A DNA stretch of 64,000 nt from Sphingomonas sp. HMP9 (GTDB taxonomy: Bacteria; Pseudomonadota; Alphaproteobacteria; Sphingomonadales; Sphingomonadaceae), in the NCBI RefSeq assembly GCF_013374115.1, contig NZ_AP022673.1, positions 393,501 to 457,500 on the forward strand, written 5' to 3'. Below, one piece after another: positions 49,348 through 57,887 of this stretch. Below the pieces are notes generated by a model. It had not been told where the DNA came from and did no database searches. It was given only the letters and a program-made list of their open reading frames with translations. Positions within the stretch are counted from its first letter, which is position 1, and every line of letters begins with the position of its first letter. The position numbers and the translations under genes are program-made.

Positions 49348-51534
49348 TTACAGACCGAAGCGCAATGTCGCGCGGAAATCGCGTCCGGCGAGCGGCGCGA
49401 AGTCCTTCAGGAAGCTGGTCGCGCGCCGTGCGTTCACGTCGAACAAGTTGTTCGCGCTCAGCAACAGCGTCGTCTTCGAATCCTTGCCGAACGGGCTGAG
49501 GCCGATCGAGGCGTTGACCATCGTATAGGCGTTGGTCGTCGTCTCGAATGCGGCGATCCGGTTCTGGTCGAACACGTGCTCGACCTCGACGCGGCCGTTG
49601 ATCCGGTCGCCTTGTGCCTCGATCCCCCCAAGCACGCGCATCGGCGGGATGCGCGGGACGGGGCCCTGATCGACGATGTTGGCGTGGACGTAATCGCCGA
49701 GTACGTCGGCGTTGACCGCATAGCCCCCGATCTGCGCGACCTTCACCGACGCATCCGCCTCGAACCCGTAATAGCGCGCATCGGCCTGCTGATACTGGAA
49801 GCAGGGCAGGTCGACGGTGCGACCCGACGGATCGGCCGCCGCCTGGCAGACCGACCGTGCGACCTGGTTCTCCGAGATGTAGTTCGAGAACCAGTTGTAA
49901 TAGGCCGACGCGTCGAAGCTGAAGCCATCGCCGTGCGCGTGCAGCGTGCCTTCCAGTCCCCAGGACTTTTCGAGCTTGAAGTCGGGGTTGCCGAGTTCGT
50001 ACGCCTGCGTGCCGGCATGCGCGCCGTTCGCGAACAGTTCTTCGGACGAGGGCGCACGCTCGGTGCGCGAGCCGTTCAGGCCGATACGGACGCTGTCGGT
50101 CAGCGCATAGGATGCACCGAGCGACCCCGAGACCGAATGATAGCTCTGGCTGCCGCGGAAGAAGCGGAGATCGTCCTCGGGCGTGCGCGCGGCGAGGTCG
50201 GTAATCTCGTAGCGGACGCCACCCTCGGCGTGGAACTTGCCCGATTCATACTGCTGAAGCGTGAAGAGGCCGGTCTGGTTGGTCTCGTTCTTCGGCAGGA
50301 AGGCTTCGTCGCCGACCACGTTGAAGATGCGGTTGTAGAACTGGACGCCCGACGCACCCTGCCACCCGCCGCGGTTCGCCTGGACGACTTCGAGGCGTCC
50401 TTCGAGGCCCTTGTTGTAGAAGGCGGTGCCGACGGAATTATCTTCCTCCAGCTCGAAGTGGCGATAGCTCGCCTGGCCGACGCGGACGCGGATCTTGCTG
50501 AACACGTCGCCGCCGGTGTCGATCTCGCCGCGCAGGTCGACTCGGTTCTGGACGACGTCGAGGCGCGGTGCTTCCTGCTCCTGGCCGGGTTGCGTGGCGT
50601 AGCGGATCGGCACGCCGTACAGGCTGTCATAGTGGCTGTACGAGATGCCCAGATTGCCGGTGTCGGTGATGATCGATGCACCGGCGCCCGCGGTCCAGGT
50701 CTCGGCCTGCGTGTTGGGCAGCTTGCCCTTCAAACGGGCGGAGGCGGCATAGTCGATCGGGTCGGCCTCGTTCGGATCGACCGGCTCGGCGGCGGTAGCG
50801 AGTGCCTGTGCGCGGGCGTCGCGCGACAGGATGTACCCGCCGGTGCGCAGGTCGCCGGACTTCAGGTACGAGCCATCGGCGTGCAGCACGAGGTGCTGGC
50901 CGACCGCAACGTCGCCGGCCATGCCGCCGGACCGCTCGTCGGCGGCCGAACCATAGTTGGCGATGCCGTTCACGCGGTAGCCGTTCTCGGGCACCGACCG
51001 CGGAATGCGCGTATCGATGACGTTGACCACGCCGCCGACCGCCGACGTGCCGTACAGGAGCGCGCTGGGCCCGCGCAGGATCTCGATGCGCTCGGCGAGC
51101 AGCGGGTCGATGATGACCGCGTGGTCGACCGAGGTGTTCGACACGTCGATCGAGCCGATCCCGTCGGTCAGCACGCGGATGCGGTCGCCCTGGAAGCCGC
51201 GCAGGATCGGCCGCGAGGCGCTGGGGCCGAACGAGCTGGCCGACACGCCGGGCTGGCGGGCGAGCGTCTCGCCGATCGACGGGCGCAGCTGGCGGGTGAG
51301 TTCCTGGCCGGTGAGGACTGTGGTGCCCTGCAACACGTCGCGCTCGCTGGTCTGGATCGGCGCGGTGACGATGATGTCGCGCTGGTTGGTGGCGCCGACC
51401 GATGCCGGGGCGCCGACCGATGCGGAGGCTGGGGCAGGCGCTGACGTCGCGGGATCCGCCGTCCCGGTCTGCGCGTGAGCCTGAGAGGAAAGGAGCGCAG
51501 CCAGGGCTGTGGCGCCGAACAGCATCGTCTTCAT
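49348..51534 (-). CDS. TonB-dependent outer-membrane receptor, ZnuD-like
   Basis: A 728-residue receptor with a signal peptide (MKTMLFGATALAALLSSQAHAQ), plug domain (DIIVTAPIQTSERD, LARQPGVSASSFGPSASRPI, ILRGFQGDRIRVLTDGIGS, RIEILRGPSALLYGTSAVGG) and a 22-strand barrel ending FRATLRFGL. The plug and the phrase VNVIDTRIPRSVPENGYRV resemble ZnuD, the zinc receptor. A disulphide-capable pair VCQAAADPSG...LPCFQYQQ is also present. The palindrome upstream suggests metal-responsive control. Zinc as substrate is an inference. Confidence 0.82.
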   Translation of the reverse strand: MKTMLFGATALAALLSSQAHAQTGTADPATSAPAPASASVGAPASVGATNQRDIIVTAPIQTSERDVLQGTTVLTGQELTRQLRPSIGETLARQPGVSASSFGPSASRPILRGFQGDRIRVLTDGIGSIDVSNTSVDHAVIIDPLLAERIEILRGPSALLYGTSAVGGVVNVIDTRIPRSVPENGYRVNGIANYGSAADERSGGMAGDVAVGQHLVLHADGSYLKSGDLRTGGYILSRDARAQALATAAEPVDPNEADPIDYAASARLKGKLPNTQAETWTAGAGASIITDTGNLGISYSHYDSLYGVPIRYATQPGQEQEAPRLDVVQNRVDLRGEIDTGGDVFSKIRVRVGQASYRHFELEEDNSVGTAFYNKGLEGRLEVVQANRGGWQGASGVQFYNRIFNVVGDEAFLPKNETNQTGLFTLQQYESGKFHAEGGVRYEITDLAARTPEDDLRFFRGSQSYHSVSGSLGASYALTDSVRIGLNGSRTERAPSSEELFANGAHAGTQAYELGNPDFKLEKSWGLEGTLHAHGDGFSFDASAYYNWFSNYISENQVARSVCQAAADPSGRTVDLPCFQYQQADARYYGFEADASVKVAQIGGYAVNADVLGDYVHANIVDQGPVPRIPPMRVLGGIEAQGDRINGRVEVEHVFDQNRIAAFETTTNAYTMVNASIGLSPFGKDSKTTLLLSANNLFDVNARRATSFLKDFAPLAGRDFRATLRFGL

Positions 51535-51580
51535 GAAATTCCCTTGTGTCGTCCCTGTATGACGATGCGGGTAGATTTAA

Positions 51581-51595
51581 TGATACATCATATCA
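51581..51595 (-). promoter_or_regulatory. Candidate Zur/Fur-type operator
   Basis: TGATA-N5-TATCA is a perfect palindrome, 46 bp before the receptor ATG, in an AT-rich patch unlike its surroundings. This is the usual position and form for metal-regulator operators (Zur or Fur). The exact consensus in this organism is unknown to me. Confidence 0.4.
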
Positions 51596-51744
51596 AGTGA
51601 CAATGATGCCATGTTAGGCGATACGCGGCGCGCTGTTGCCGCGATGCAACATGGCCTGGTTTAGCCGCGGGGAACACGACGCCCGCCGTCCACCGGACGA
51701 GCGGCAGGATCCAGAGTAACGGACGCCGTCCATCTTGGCTTTGG

Positions 51745-51764
51745 ATCCTGACGTTCGTCAGGAT
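51745..51764. repeat. Short palindromic repeat
   Basis: ATCCTGACG-tt-CGTCAGGAT, a 9-bp stem with a 2-nt loop, in the 200-bp gap between the receptor promoter and the end of the hybrid kinase. The form is like dispersed sphingomonad intergenic palindromes, and it could also end the kinase transcript. Confidence 0.5.
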
Positions 51765-51800
51765 GACGAAGTAGGTGGAGGGTTCGACTACGAGTTCCAA

Positions 51801-54734
51801 TCACCCGGCGACGATCAAATCCCGGATGCGCGTGGCCAGGGCCTCCATCGCGAAAGGTTTGGTCATGACATGCATGCCCGGATCGAGATGGCCGTTGCCG
51901 ACGACCGCGTTCTCCGCATAGCCGGTGATGAAGAGGATCTTCAGGTCGGGGCGGGCAACGCGTGCCGCGTCGGCCATTTGCCGGCCGTTCATCCCGCCGG
52001 GCAGGCCGACGTCGGTGACCAGCAGGTCGACGCGGATGTCGGATTGCAACAGCTTCAACCCCGATGCACCGTCCGCGGCTTCGATCGCGGCATAGCCGAG
52101 CTCCTCGAGCACCTCCACCACCAGCATCCGGACGGTCGGTTCGTCGTCGACCACCAGCACGGTTTCCCCCGCATTCGCCCGCGGTGCGTCGGTGTGCTCG
52201 GGCAGCGTTTCGGTATCCTCGGCATCGCCGAAATGCCGGGGCAGATAGATGCACACGTTGGTGCCCTCGCCGACCTCGGAGTAGATCCGGACGTGTCCAC
52301 CGGATTGCCGCGCAAAGCCATAGATCATCGACAGGCCCAGCCCGGTGCCGAGACCCAGCGGCTTGGTCGTGAAAAAGGGATCGAATGCCTTGGCGATCAC
52401 GTCCGGAGTCATCCCCGTGCCGGTATCGGATACGCTCAACGACACATATTGCCCCGCATCGAGTTCACGCTCGCGCGCCGTCCTCGCGTCGATCCAGCGA
52501 TTGGCGGTCTCGATCGTCAGCCGCCCGCCGCCCGGCATCGCATCCCGCGCATTGATGCACAGGTTGAGCAACGCGTTCTCCAACTGGTGCGGATCGACCA
52601 AAGTCGTCCACAACCCGACCGAGGCGACGACCTCGACCTCGACCCCGGGGCCGACCGTGCGACGGACCAGATCCTCGAGACCCGCGACCAACCGGTTGAC
52701 GTCGGTCGGCTTGGGATCGAGTGTCTGTCGCCTGGAAAAGGCCAGCAGCCGGTGGGTCAGCGCCGCGGCGCGCTTGGCGGCGCCTTGCGCGGCCAGGGAA
52801 TAGCGCTCGACATCGTTCAGCCGGCCTTGCGCGATCCGTATGCCGAGCAGTTCCAAGCTCCCGGTAATACCGGTCAACAAGTTGTTGAAATCGTGCGCGA
52901 TCCCTCCGGTCAGCTGGCCGACCGCCTCCATCTTCTGGCTTTGCGGCAACGCCTCCTCGACTTGCATCAATTCGCGCGTGCGGGTTGCGACCTGGTCTTC
53001 CAGCGTCTCGTTCCATTGCGCCAGTTGCGCAGTCTGCCGGCGGCTGTCGTCGATGTCGGTATTGTTGCCGACCCAGCGCAAGATCTCGCCGTCATTGCCG
53101 CGCACCGGTTCGGCACGCACCAGGAACCAGCGATAGTCGCCGTTCGCGCCACGCACACGAAACTCGGCGGCATAGGAATCGCCGGTCGCCAGCGAGTGAC
53201 GCCATCGCTCCCCGGCCAGCGCCACGTCGTCGGGATGCATCAAGGTGACCCACACCTCGGTACCGTCGAGCTCGCCGGGTTTGAACCCATTATATGCGTA
53301 GACCTGCCGGTTGAACCAATAGAGATACCCGTCGGGCCGCGCCGCCCAGATCTGATTGGGGACGGCTTCGGCAAAGACCCGAAATTGTTCGTCACTGGCG
53401 CGTCGGGCGTCTTCTGCCCGCAGCCGCTCGCTGGCCGCCCGGACCCGCTCGGCAACTTCGCGGATCAGCACGAGGTCATCGTCGCTCCACAGGCGCGGCG
53501 TCGCGTCGTTGGTGTAGATCAACGCGACCAAATCGTCCTGCTCGACCAGCGGCATGTTGACGAACGAAGCCGCGCTGATCCCCTTGAGCATGTCGGCCGT
53601 CTCGCGGGTCCGCGGATCATGATCGACATCGGCGATGGTCACGGTCCGGCCGGCTTTCAGGTCTTCGATATACGAACCATAGTCCCGAAACTGGAGCGTT
53701 CCGGCCAGCGTCGTGATGCCCGGCGCATTCCAGTCGCGCTCGACGGCGATCGTCTCGCGCACCTTGTCGATAACGCCGTAGCCGACCCGGCTCACCTGGA
53801 GCGCCTTGCCCAGGATCTCGGAGGCAGCATAGGCAATCGCGTCGGGATCGGTCAGGTCGCGGATCGCGTCGCCAAGATTCAACAAAGCGTTTTGTCGGAG
53901 CTCCGCCTGCTTGCGCTGGGTGATATCGAAGCTGACACCGGGAAACCGCGATGGCGTGCCATCGGCGGCGAACCGGCAGCGGCCCTGCGCGGCGACCCAG
54001 CGGACCGCGCCGTCAGGCTGCACGAGACGGTACTCGGCCGTGAAATCGCCATCGCCCTCGAGCGCATCGGCGATCGCCGCGCGGGTGCCGGGAAGATCGT
54101 CGGGATGAATGCCACCAAAGAACCGTTCGAGCGGTGCCCCCTTGCGACCGAGTTCCTCAGGGACGCCGTATAGTCGCGAGAACCGCTCGTCCGCCTTCAC
54201 GCGATCGTTCGGGATGTCCCAGTCCCATGTACCGATGCCGTTGCCGGCCGCGAGCGCCTGGTTGAGCCGTTCCTCGCTTTCCTGCGTGGCGATGGCCGCA
54301 CGACGGTACGCCGATACGTCGGTGAACAGCACCGCGACGAGGCGCGGTGTCCCCGAACCGACGGGAAAGGCATGAACGTCGAACCACCGGTCCATCGCGT
54401 CGGAACCGTGATCGAACCGCGCCGGCTCGCCAGTCAGCGCGACCTTGGCATAGGCGTCGAACCAGAAGCGCTCCAGATCGGGAACGAGTTCGCCGGCCGT
54501 CCGACCGACCGCGTCGACCAGGCCAGTCTGACTTTCGAACTGCGGATTGACCTCGACGAACCGGTAATCGACCGCGCGATCGCCATCGAACACCATTTCG
54601 ATGATGCAGAACCCCGCGTCGATCGCTTCGAACAGCGCGTCGTATCGCTCCTGCGCTGGATTGACGGTACCAGCTTCAATCGTCGGTCGGTGCATCGGAT
54701 CTCGAAGGTCGGAGGGCGCGACCTTATGCAACAT
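51801..54734 (-). CDS. PAS/GAF hybrid sensor histidine kinase with receiver
   Basis: From ATG 54734 the protein has 977 residues. Order: PAS (about 20-140), PAS/PAC (155-275, HPDDLPGTRAAIADAL, GVSFDITQRKQAE), GAF (290-440, AASEILGKALQVSRVGYGVI), PAS/PAC (455-580, NRQVYAYNGFKPGE), coiled linker, HisKA with phospho-His in LTGGIAHDFNNLLTGITG, HATPase (NLCINARDAMPGGG, GTGLGLSMIYGFARQSG) and a C-terminal receiver with Asp in LLVTDVGLPGGMNG and Lys in MTKPFAME. No membrane helix, so cytosolic. The frame also opens at ATG 54755 and 54749, but those lie inside the IS end; 54734 abuts it. The signal is unknown; GAF and PAS suggest light or redox. Confidence 0.86.
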   Translation of the reverse strand: MLHKVAPSDLRDPMHRPTIEAGTVNPAQERYDALFEAIDAGFCIIEMVFDGDRAVDYRFVEVNPQFESQTGLVDAVGRTAGELVPDLERFWFDAYAKVALTGEPARFDHGSDAMDRWFDVHAFPVGSGTPRLVAVLFTDVSAYRRAAIATQESEERLNQALAAGNGIGTWDWDIPNDRVKADERFSRLYGVPEELGRKGAPLERFFGGIHPDDLPGTRAAIADALEGDGDFTAEYRLVQPDGAVRWVAAQGRCRFAADGTPSRFPGVSFDITQRKQAELRQNALLNLGDAIRDLTDPDAIAYAASEILGKALQVSRVGYGVIDKVRETIAVERDWNAPGITTLAGTLQFRDYGSYIEDLKAGRTVTIADVDHDPRTRETADMLKGISAASFVNMPLVEQDDLVALIYTNDATPRLWSDDDLVLIREVAERVRAASERLRAEDARRASDEQFRVFAEAVPNQIWAARPDGYLYWFNRQVYAYNGFKPGELDGTEVWVTLMHPDDVALAGERWRHSLATGDSYAAEFRVRGANGDYRWFLVRAEPVRGNDGEILRWVGNNTDIDDSRRQTAQLAQWNETLEDQVATRTRELMQVEEALPQSQKMEAVGQLTGGIAHDFNNLLTGITGSLELLGIRIAQGRLNDVERYSLAAQGAAKRAAALTHRLLAFSRRQTLDPKPTDVNRLVAGLEDLVRRTVGPGVEVEVVASVGLWTTLVDPHQLENALLNLCINARDAMPGGGRLTIETANRWIDARTARERELDAGQYVSLSVSDTGTGMTPDVIAKAFDPFFTTKPLGLGTGLGLSMIYGFARQSGGHVRIYSEVGEGTNVCIYLPRHFGDAEDTETLPEHTDAPRANAGETVLVVDDEPTVRMLVVEVLEELGYAAIEAADGASGLKLLQSDIRVDLLVTDVGLPGGMNGRQMADAARVARPDLKILFITGYAENAVVGNGHLDPGMHVMTKPFAMEALATRIRDLIVAG

Positions 54735-54747
54735 ATGTAACCGCCCC

Positions 54748-54991
54748 ATACGCAAGAGGGTTTTTGAAACTCGTTGTGGCGCGTGTCGGGTGCTGACATA
54801 TGTCCGGCCTCATGATGCGGCCTTACAACTGCCGCGGGCCCGTATGGTGTTCGCAGGTCGGGTCCAGATCAAAGCCGCGTGCTCGAAGGCACTCTGTTGC
54901 AAACTGGTTTTCCCGATCCCCGTCTCACGACCGTTGCGCCAAACTGCTCCTTGCCCTCGTACGCTCCGACGCCTCGCGACTGACGGTCGGC
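54748..54991 (-). ncRNA. Candidate IS110-family guide (bridge/seek) RNA region
   Basis: This 244-bp non-coding 3' segment between the transposase stop and the inverted repeat is where IS1111-group elements encode the structured RNA that guides target choice. Hairpin-capable stretches are visible, e.g. ggcctcatgatgcggcc near 54804-54820 and gactgacggtcggc near 54978. The exact RNA ends cannot be read. Confidence 0.4.
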
Positions 54992-56023
54992 TTATGCCGC
55001 CGCAGCCGGAGCCCGGTAACTTTCACCCTTGATCATCAACGCCCAGGCGACGCGCGCCATCTTGTTGGCCAGCGCGACACGGACGAGCATCGACGGCTTG
55101 CGCGACAGCATTCCTGCCAGCCAGGTGCCCGGTCGAGCTGCCTGATGGACACTCCGTTTGATGATGACGCTGTTGGCCCCGATGATCAGGAGGCGGCGCA
55201 GGGATCGCTCGCCCATCTTCGTCGTTGCCCCAAGGCGTTGCTTGCCGCCCGTTGAGTGTTGTCGCGGCACGAGGCCGAGCCAGGCCGCGAAATCGCGGCC
55301 GCGACGGAACGTCTCCGGTGGTGGGGCCAGCACCGCGATGGCTGTGGCGATCAGGGGACCGATGCCGGGGATCGTCATCAACCTTTGCGCGACTTCATTC
55401 TCTTTAGCGCGATGGGTGATTTCGGCGTTCAGCTTCTCGATCTGCGCGTCGAGGCCGACGAGCGCGTCGACAAGCACCCGGAATGTCGCAACAGCCTGAG
55501 CAGGCAGGCCGCTGTCCGGATCATCCACAATGGCAATCAGGCGGGAGATATTTGCAGCGCCTTTGGGCACCACCTTGCCGAACTCTGTCAAATGGCCGCG
55601 CAAGGCGTTAATCGCCTGGGTGCGCTGCCGGATCATCAACTCCCTGACCCGGAACACCGAGGCAGCTCCCTGTACCTCTTCGCTCTTCACCGGCACGAAG
55701 CGCATCGATGGGCGTTGCGCCGCCTCGCAGATCGCCTCGGCGTCCGCCGCATCATTTTTCTGCCGCTTCACAAAAGGCTTCACATACGCCGGCGGGATCA
55801 GGCGAACCTCATGGCCCAGAAGGGCAATCTTCCGCCCCCAGAAATGCGAGCCTCCGCAAGCCTCCATCGCGACCGTGCACGGCGGAAGCGTACTGAAGAA
55901 CGGCAGCAACTGATCCCGGCTCAGCTTCTTGCGCAGGATCGCATGACCCGCTCCATCAGCCCCGTGGACTTGGAACACTCTCTTCGCCAGATCGAGTCCG
56001 ATCGTAACAATCTCCGACATCAC
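54992..56023 (-). CDS. IS110-family DEDD transposase
   Basis: A 343-residue recombinase. The N-terminal RuvC-like DEDD domain shows Asp in IVTIGLDLAKRVFQVHG (about residue 11), Glu in TVAMEACGGSHFWG, and the Asp pair in KNDAADAEAICEAA (about 95). The C-terminal Tnp20 domain has IPGIGPLIATAIAV and FAAWLGLVPRQHSTGGKQRL with a Ser in the catalytic region (LGATTKMGERSLRRLL). Length is normal and the frame intact, so the element may be active. It is on the same strand as its flanking genes. Confidence 0.92.
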   Translation of the reverse strand: MMSEIVTIGLDLAKRVFQVHGADGAGHAILRKKLSRDQLLPFFSTLPPCTVAMEACGGSHFWGRKIALLGHEVRLIPPAYVKPFVKRQKNDAADAEAICEAAQRPSMRFVPVKSEEVQGAASVFRVRELMIRQRTQAINALRGHLTEFGKVVPKGAANISRLIAIVDDPDSGLPAQAVATFRVLVDALVGLDAQIEKLNAEITHRAKENEVAQRLMTIPGIGPLIATAIAVLAPPPETFRRGRDFAAWLGLVPRQHSTGGKQRLGATTKMGERSLRRLLIIGANSVIIKRSVHQAARPGTWLAGMLSRKPSMLVRVALANKMARVAWALMIKGESYRAPAAAA

Positions 56024-56135
56024 CGCACTCCTCCATCAGTTGAAGACCCCCGTTTCCACTTTAATGCCGTCGGGGGGCGGTTACATCATCAAGGCCGGCG
56101 AAAAAAACGCTTAAAAGATAGATCCGATCCCGCGG

Positions 56136-56936
56136 TCAGATCCGGCGTGCGCCGATCCGCTCGAGCGCGACCGGCAGCACGCGGGCAAGGCGATCGGCCC
56201 ATGCGGCGCAATTCTCGGCAGACGCCAACAGGTCCTGTCGTATCTCGATCTCGGCGTACGCGCGGGCTGGGTAGGCATGCCGCGGAACGGTGTAGTCGAT
56301 CAGGTCCATCCGATAGGGTTCGTTGTCGCCGACGATAAGGTCGCCTTCGGTCCGCAACACCGCGAGCAGCGCCTGCGCGAATCTCGTATCGCCACCGTCG
56401 TGGAGAATGCCGATCTGCCATGGCCGCGCCTGATCCCGCAGCGGCCCGCGCATCATCGGGGTAAAACTGTGCAACGCGATCACCGCCGTCGGCAGGTCGC
56501 GTGCGTCACGGCGCGCCAGTTCTGCGTCGATCGCGGCGTGATACGGCTCGTGGATCTCGGCGAAGCGTGCCGCGCGATCCGCCTCGCTGAGCGCAGCATT
56601 CCCGGGCACGACTGTGTCGTCGCTGACCGCAGCGATGACGTCCGCTTGGTCGGGGCTTCGGTTGCAGTCGATCACCAGCCGTGAATAGGTCTGGCGCACG
56701 AACACCGCGTCGACGCGCTCCGCCAGCAACGCCCCGAGCTCGCCGATGCCGATGTCCCAGCCGATATGGCGGGACAGATCCGCGTCGCTCAGGCCCAGCG
56801 TCCCGAGCAGGGCCGGTACCGCTTTCCCCGCATGGTCGCCGATCAGCAGGAACGATGACGCGCCTGCCGGGTTGATCACCGTGACCGGAGAGGTATCCTC
56901 GGTCGTAAGCAGCGTTTGGCTGGCAGTGCTGTTCAT
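56136..56936 (-). CDS. N-formylglutamate amidohydrolase family protein
   Basis: A 266-residue protein of the FGase family (zinc-dependent amidohydrolases related to HutG). Family motifs: FLLIGDHAGKAVPALLGTLG, DIGIGELGALLAERVDAVFV, YSRLVIDCNRSP, IHEPYHAAIDAELARR and AVIALHSFTPMMRGPLRDQA. No other histidine-utilisation gene is near, so the exact substrate is uncertain. The start is just 16 bp from the divergent transglutaminase start, which is tight. Before IS insertion its stop would have been about 50 bp from the kinase start, so an operon with the kinase is likely. Confidence 0.8.
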   Translation of the reverse strand: MNSTASQTLLTTEDTSPVTVINPAGASSFLLIGDHAGKAVPALLGTLGLSDADLSRHIGWDIGIGELGALLAERVDAVFVRQTYSRLVIDCNRSPDQADVIAAVSDDTVVPGNAALSEADRAARFAEIHEPYHAAIDAELARRDARDLPTAVIALHSFTPMMRGPLRDQARPWQIGILHDGGDTRFAQALLAVLRTEGDLIVGDNEPYRMDLIDYTVPRHAYPARAYAEIEIRQDLLASAENCAAWADRLARVLPVALERIGARRI

Positions 56937-56952
56937 GCGACACGGATCCTCA

Positions 56953-57873
56953 ATGCCATCTCTAACGCTCTCTCACGTCACGAAATACTCTTACCGCCAG
57001 CCAGTGGCGTTTGGCGAGCACCGGATCATGGTCCGGCCGCGAGAAAGCTATGACCAGCACCTTATCGACGCCAAGCTGACGATCACGCCGGCGCCGTCCG
57101 ACGTGCGTTGGCTGCAGGACGTGTTCGGCAATTCGGTCGCGATCGCCACGTTCGACAAGCGTGCGAAAGACCTTGTCATCGACAGCCAGATCCGGCTGAA
57201 CCACAGTCCGGCCGAATTGCAGAACGTCGATATCGAACGCTATGCGCGCTTCTATCCGTTCACGTATTCGTCCGAGGAAATGCCCGACCTGTTGCGGTCG
57301 ATCGAGCGCCAGCATCATGATCCGCTGCGCGAGATCGATGCCTGGGCGCGGCGTTTCGTCGGCACCGGGGGGCAGACCGACACGCTCGCGATGCTTTCGG
57401 AGATGACCGCGGCGATCAAGCGCGAGTTCACCTATGTCCCGCGCCCGGAAAAGGGCACGCAGTCGCCGATCGAGACGCTGGCGAGGCGCAAGGGGACGTG
57501 CCGCGATTATGCGATGCTGATGATCGAAGCGGTTCGCGCGCTCGGCTTCGCAGCGCGGTTCATCTCGGGCTATGTCTATAACCCCAGCAGCCGTGAGCAG
57601 CGTACCGGCGGTGGCAACACGCATGCGTGGGTCCGCGTTTATCTTCCGGGCTCCGGCTGGGTCGAGTTCGACCCCACCAACGGCATCGTGGGCAACCGCG
57701 GCCTGATCCGCGTCGCCGTCGCGCGCGACATCTACCAGGCGGTTCCGATCTCCGGCACCTGGAGCGGGTTTCCGGGGAGCTTCCTCGACATGAGCGTGTC
57801 CGTGAACATCGCTGTCGATGATGCCGCCACAGGCGATGCCAACAGTTTTCAACACACGGCGATAACGGCCTGA
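56953..57873 (+). CDS. Transglutaminase-like protease-fold protein
   Basis: ATG 56953 gives 306 residues starting MPSLTLSHVTKYSYRQPVAF, the usual beginning of this family (N-terminal beta domain, then transglutaminase core). The triad is intact: Cys in RRKGTCRDYAMLM (about 185), His in GGNTHAWVRVYLPG, Asp in VEFDPTNGIVGN. No signal peptide. Such proteins are thought to be peptidases or to act on peptide cross-links. It precedes a second paralogue-like gene by 14 bp. Confidence 0.85.
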   Translation: MPSLTLSHVTKYSYRQPVAFGEHRIMVRPRESYDQHLIDAKLTITPAPSDVRWLQDVFGNSVAIATFDKRAKDLVIDSQIRLNHSPAELQNVDIERYARFYPFTYSSEEMPDLLRSIERQHHDPLREIDAWARRFVGTGGQTDTLAMLSEMTAAIKREFTYVPRPEKGTQSPIETLARRKGTCRDYAMLMIEAVRALGFAARFISGYVYNPSSREQRTGGGNTHAWVRVYLPGSGWVEFDPTNGIVGNRGLIRVAVARDIYQAVPISGTWSGFPGSFLDMSVSVNIAVDDAATGDANSFQHTAITA

Positions 57874-57887
57874 ACCGGGGGACTTTT

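Larger units (their letters stand above)
54735..56086 (-). mobile_element. IS110-family element (IS1111 group), about 1.35 kb
   Basis: The element is bounded by a 13-bp perfect inverted repeat, ATGTAACCGCCCC at 54735-54747 and its complement at 56074-56086. One transposase gene lies inside. Non-coding length is 244 bp on the 3' side of the gene but about 50 bp on the 5' side, the layout of the IS1111 group. These elements usually have IRs a few bases inside the true ends, so the ends may extend slightly. No target duplication is evident, as usual for the family. Confidence 0.72.

Noticed and set aside
49297..51444. Plus-strand open frame of 715 codons opposite the TonB receptor gene
   Set aside because: Antisense artefact of GC-rich coding; the minus-strand frame has a signal peptide, plug and barrel motifs.
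51735..54173. Plus-strand open frame of 812 codons opposite the hybrid kinase
   Set aside because: No motifs and shadow composition; the opposite strand encodes clear PAS, HisKA, HATPase and receiver domains.
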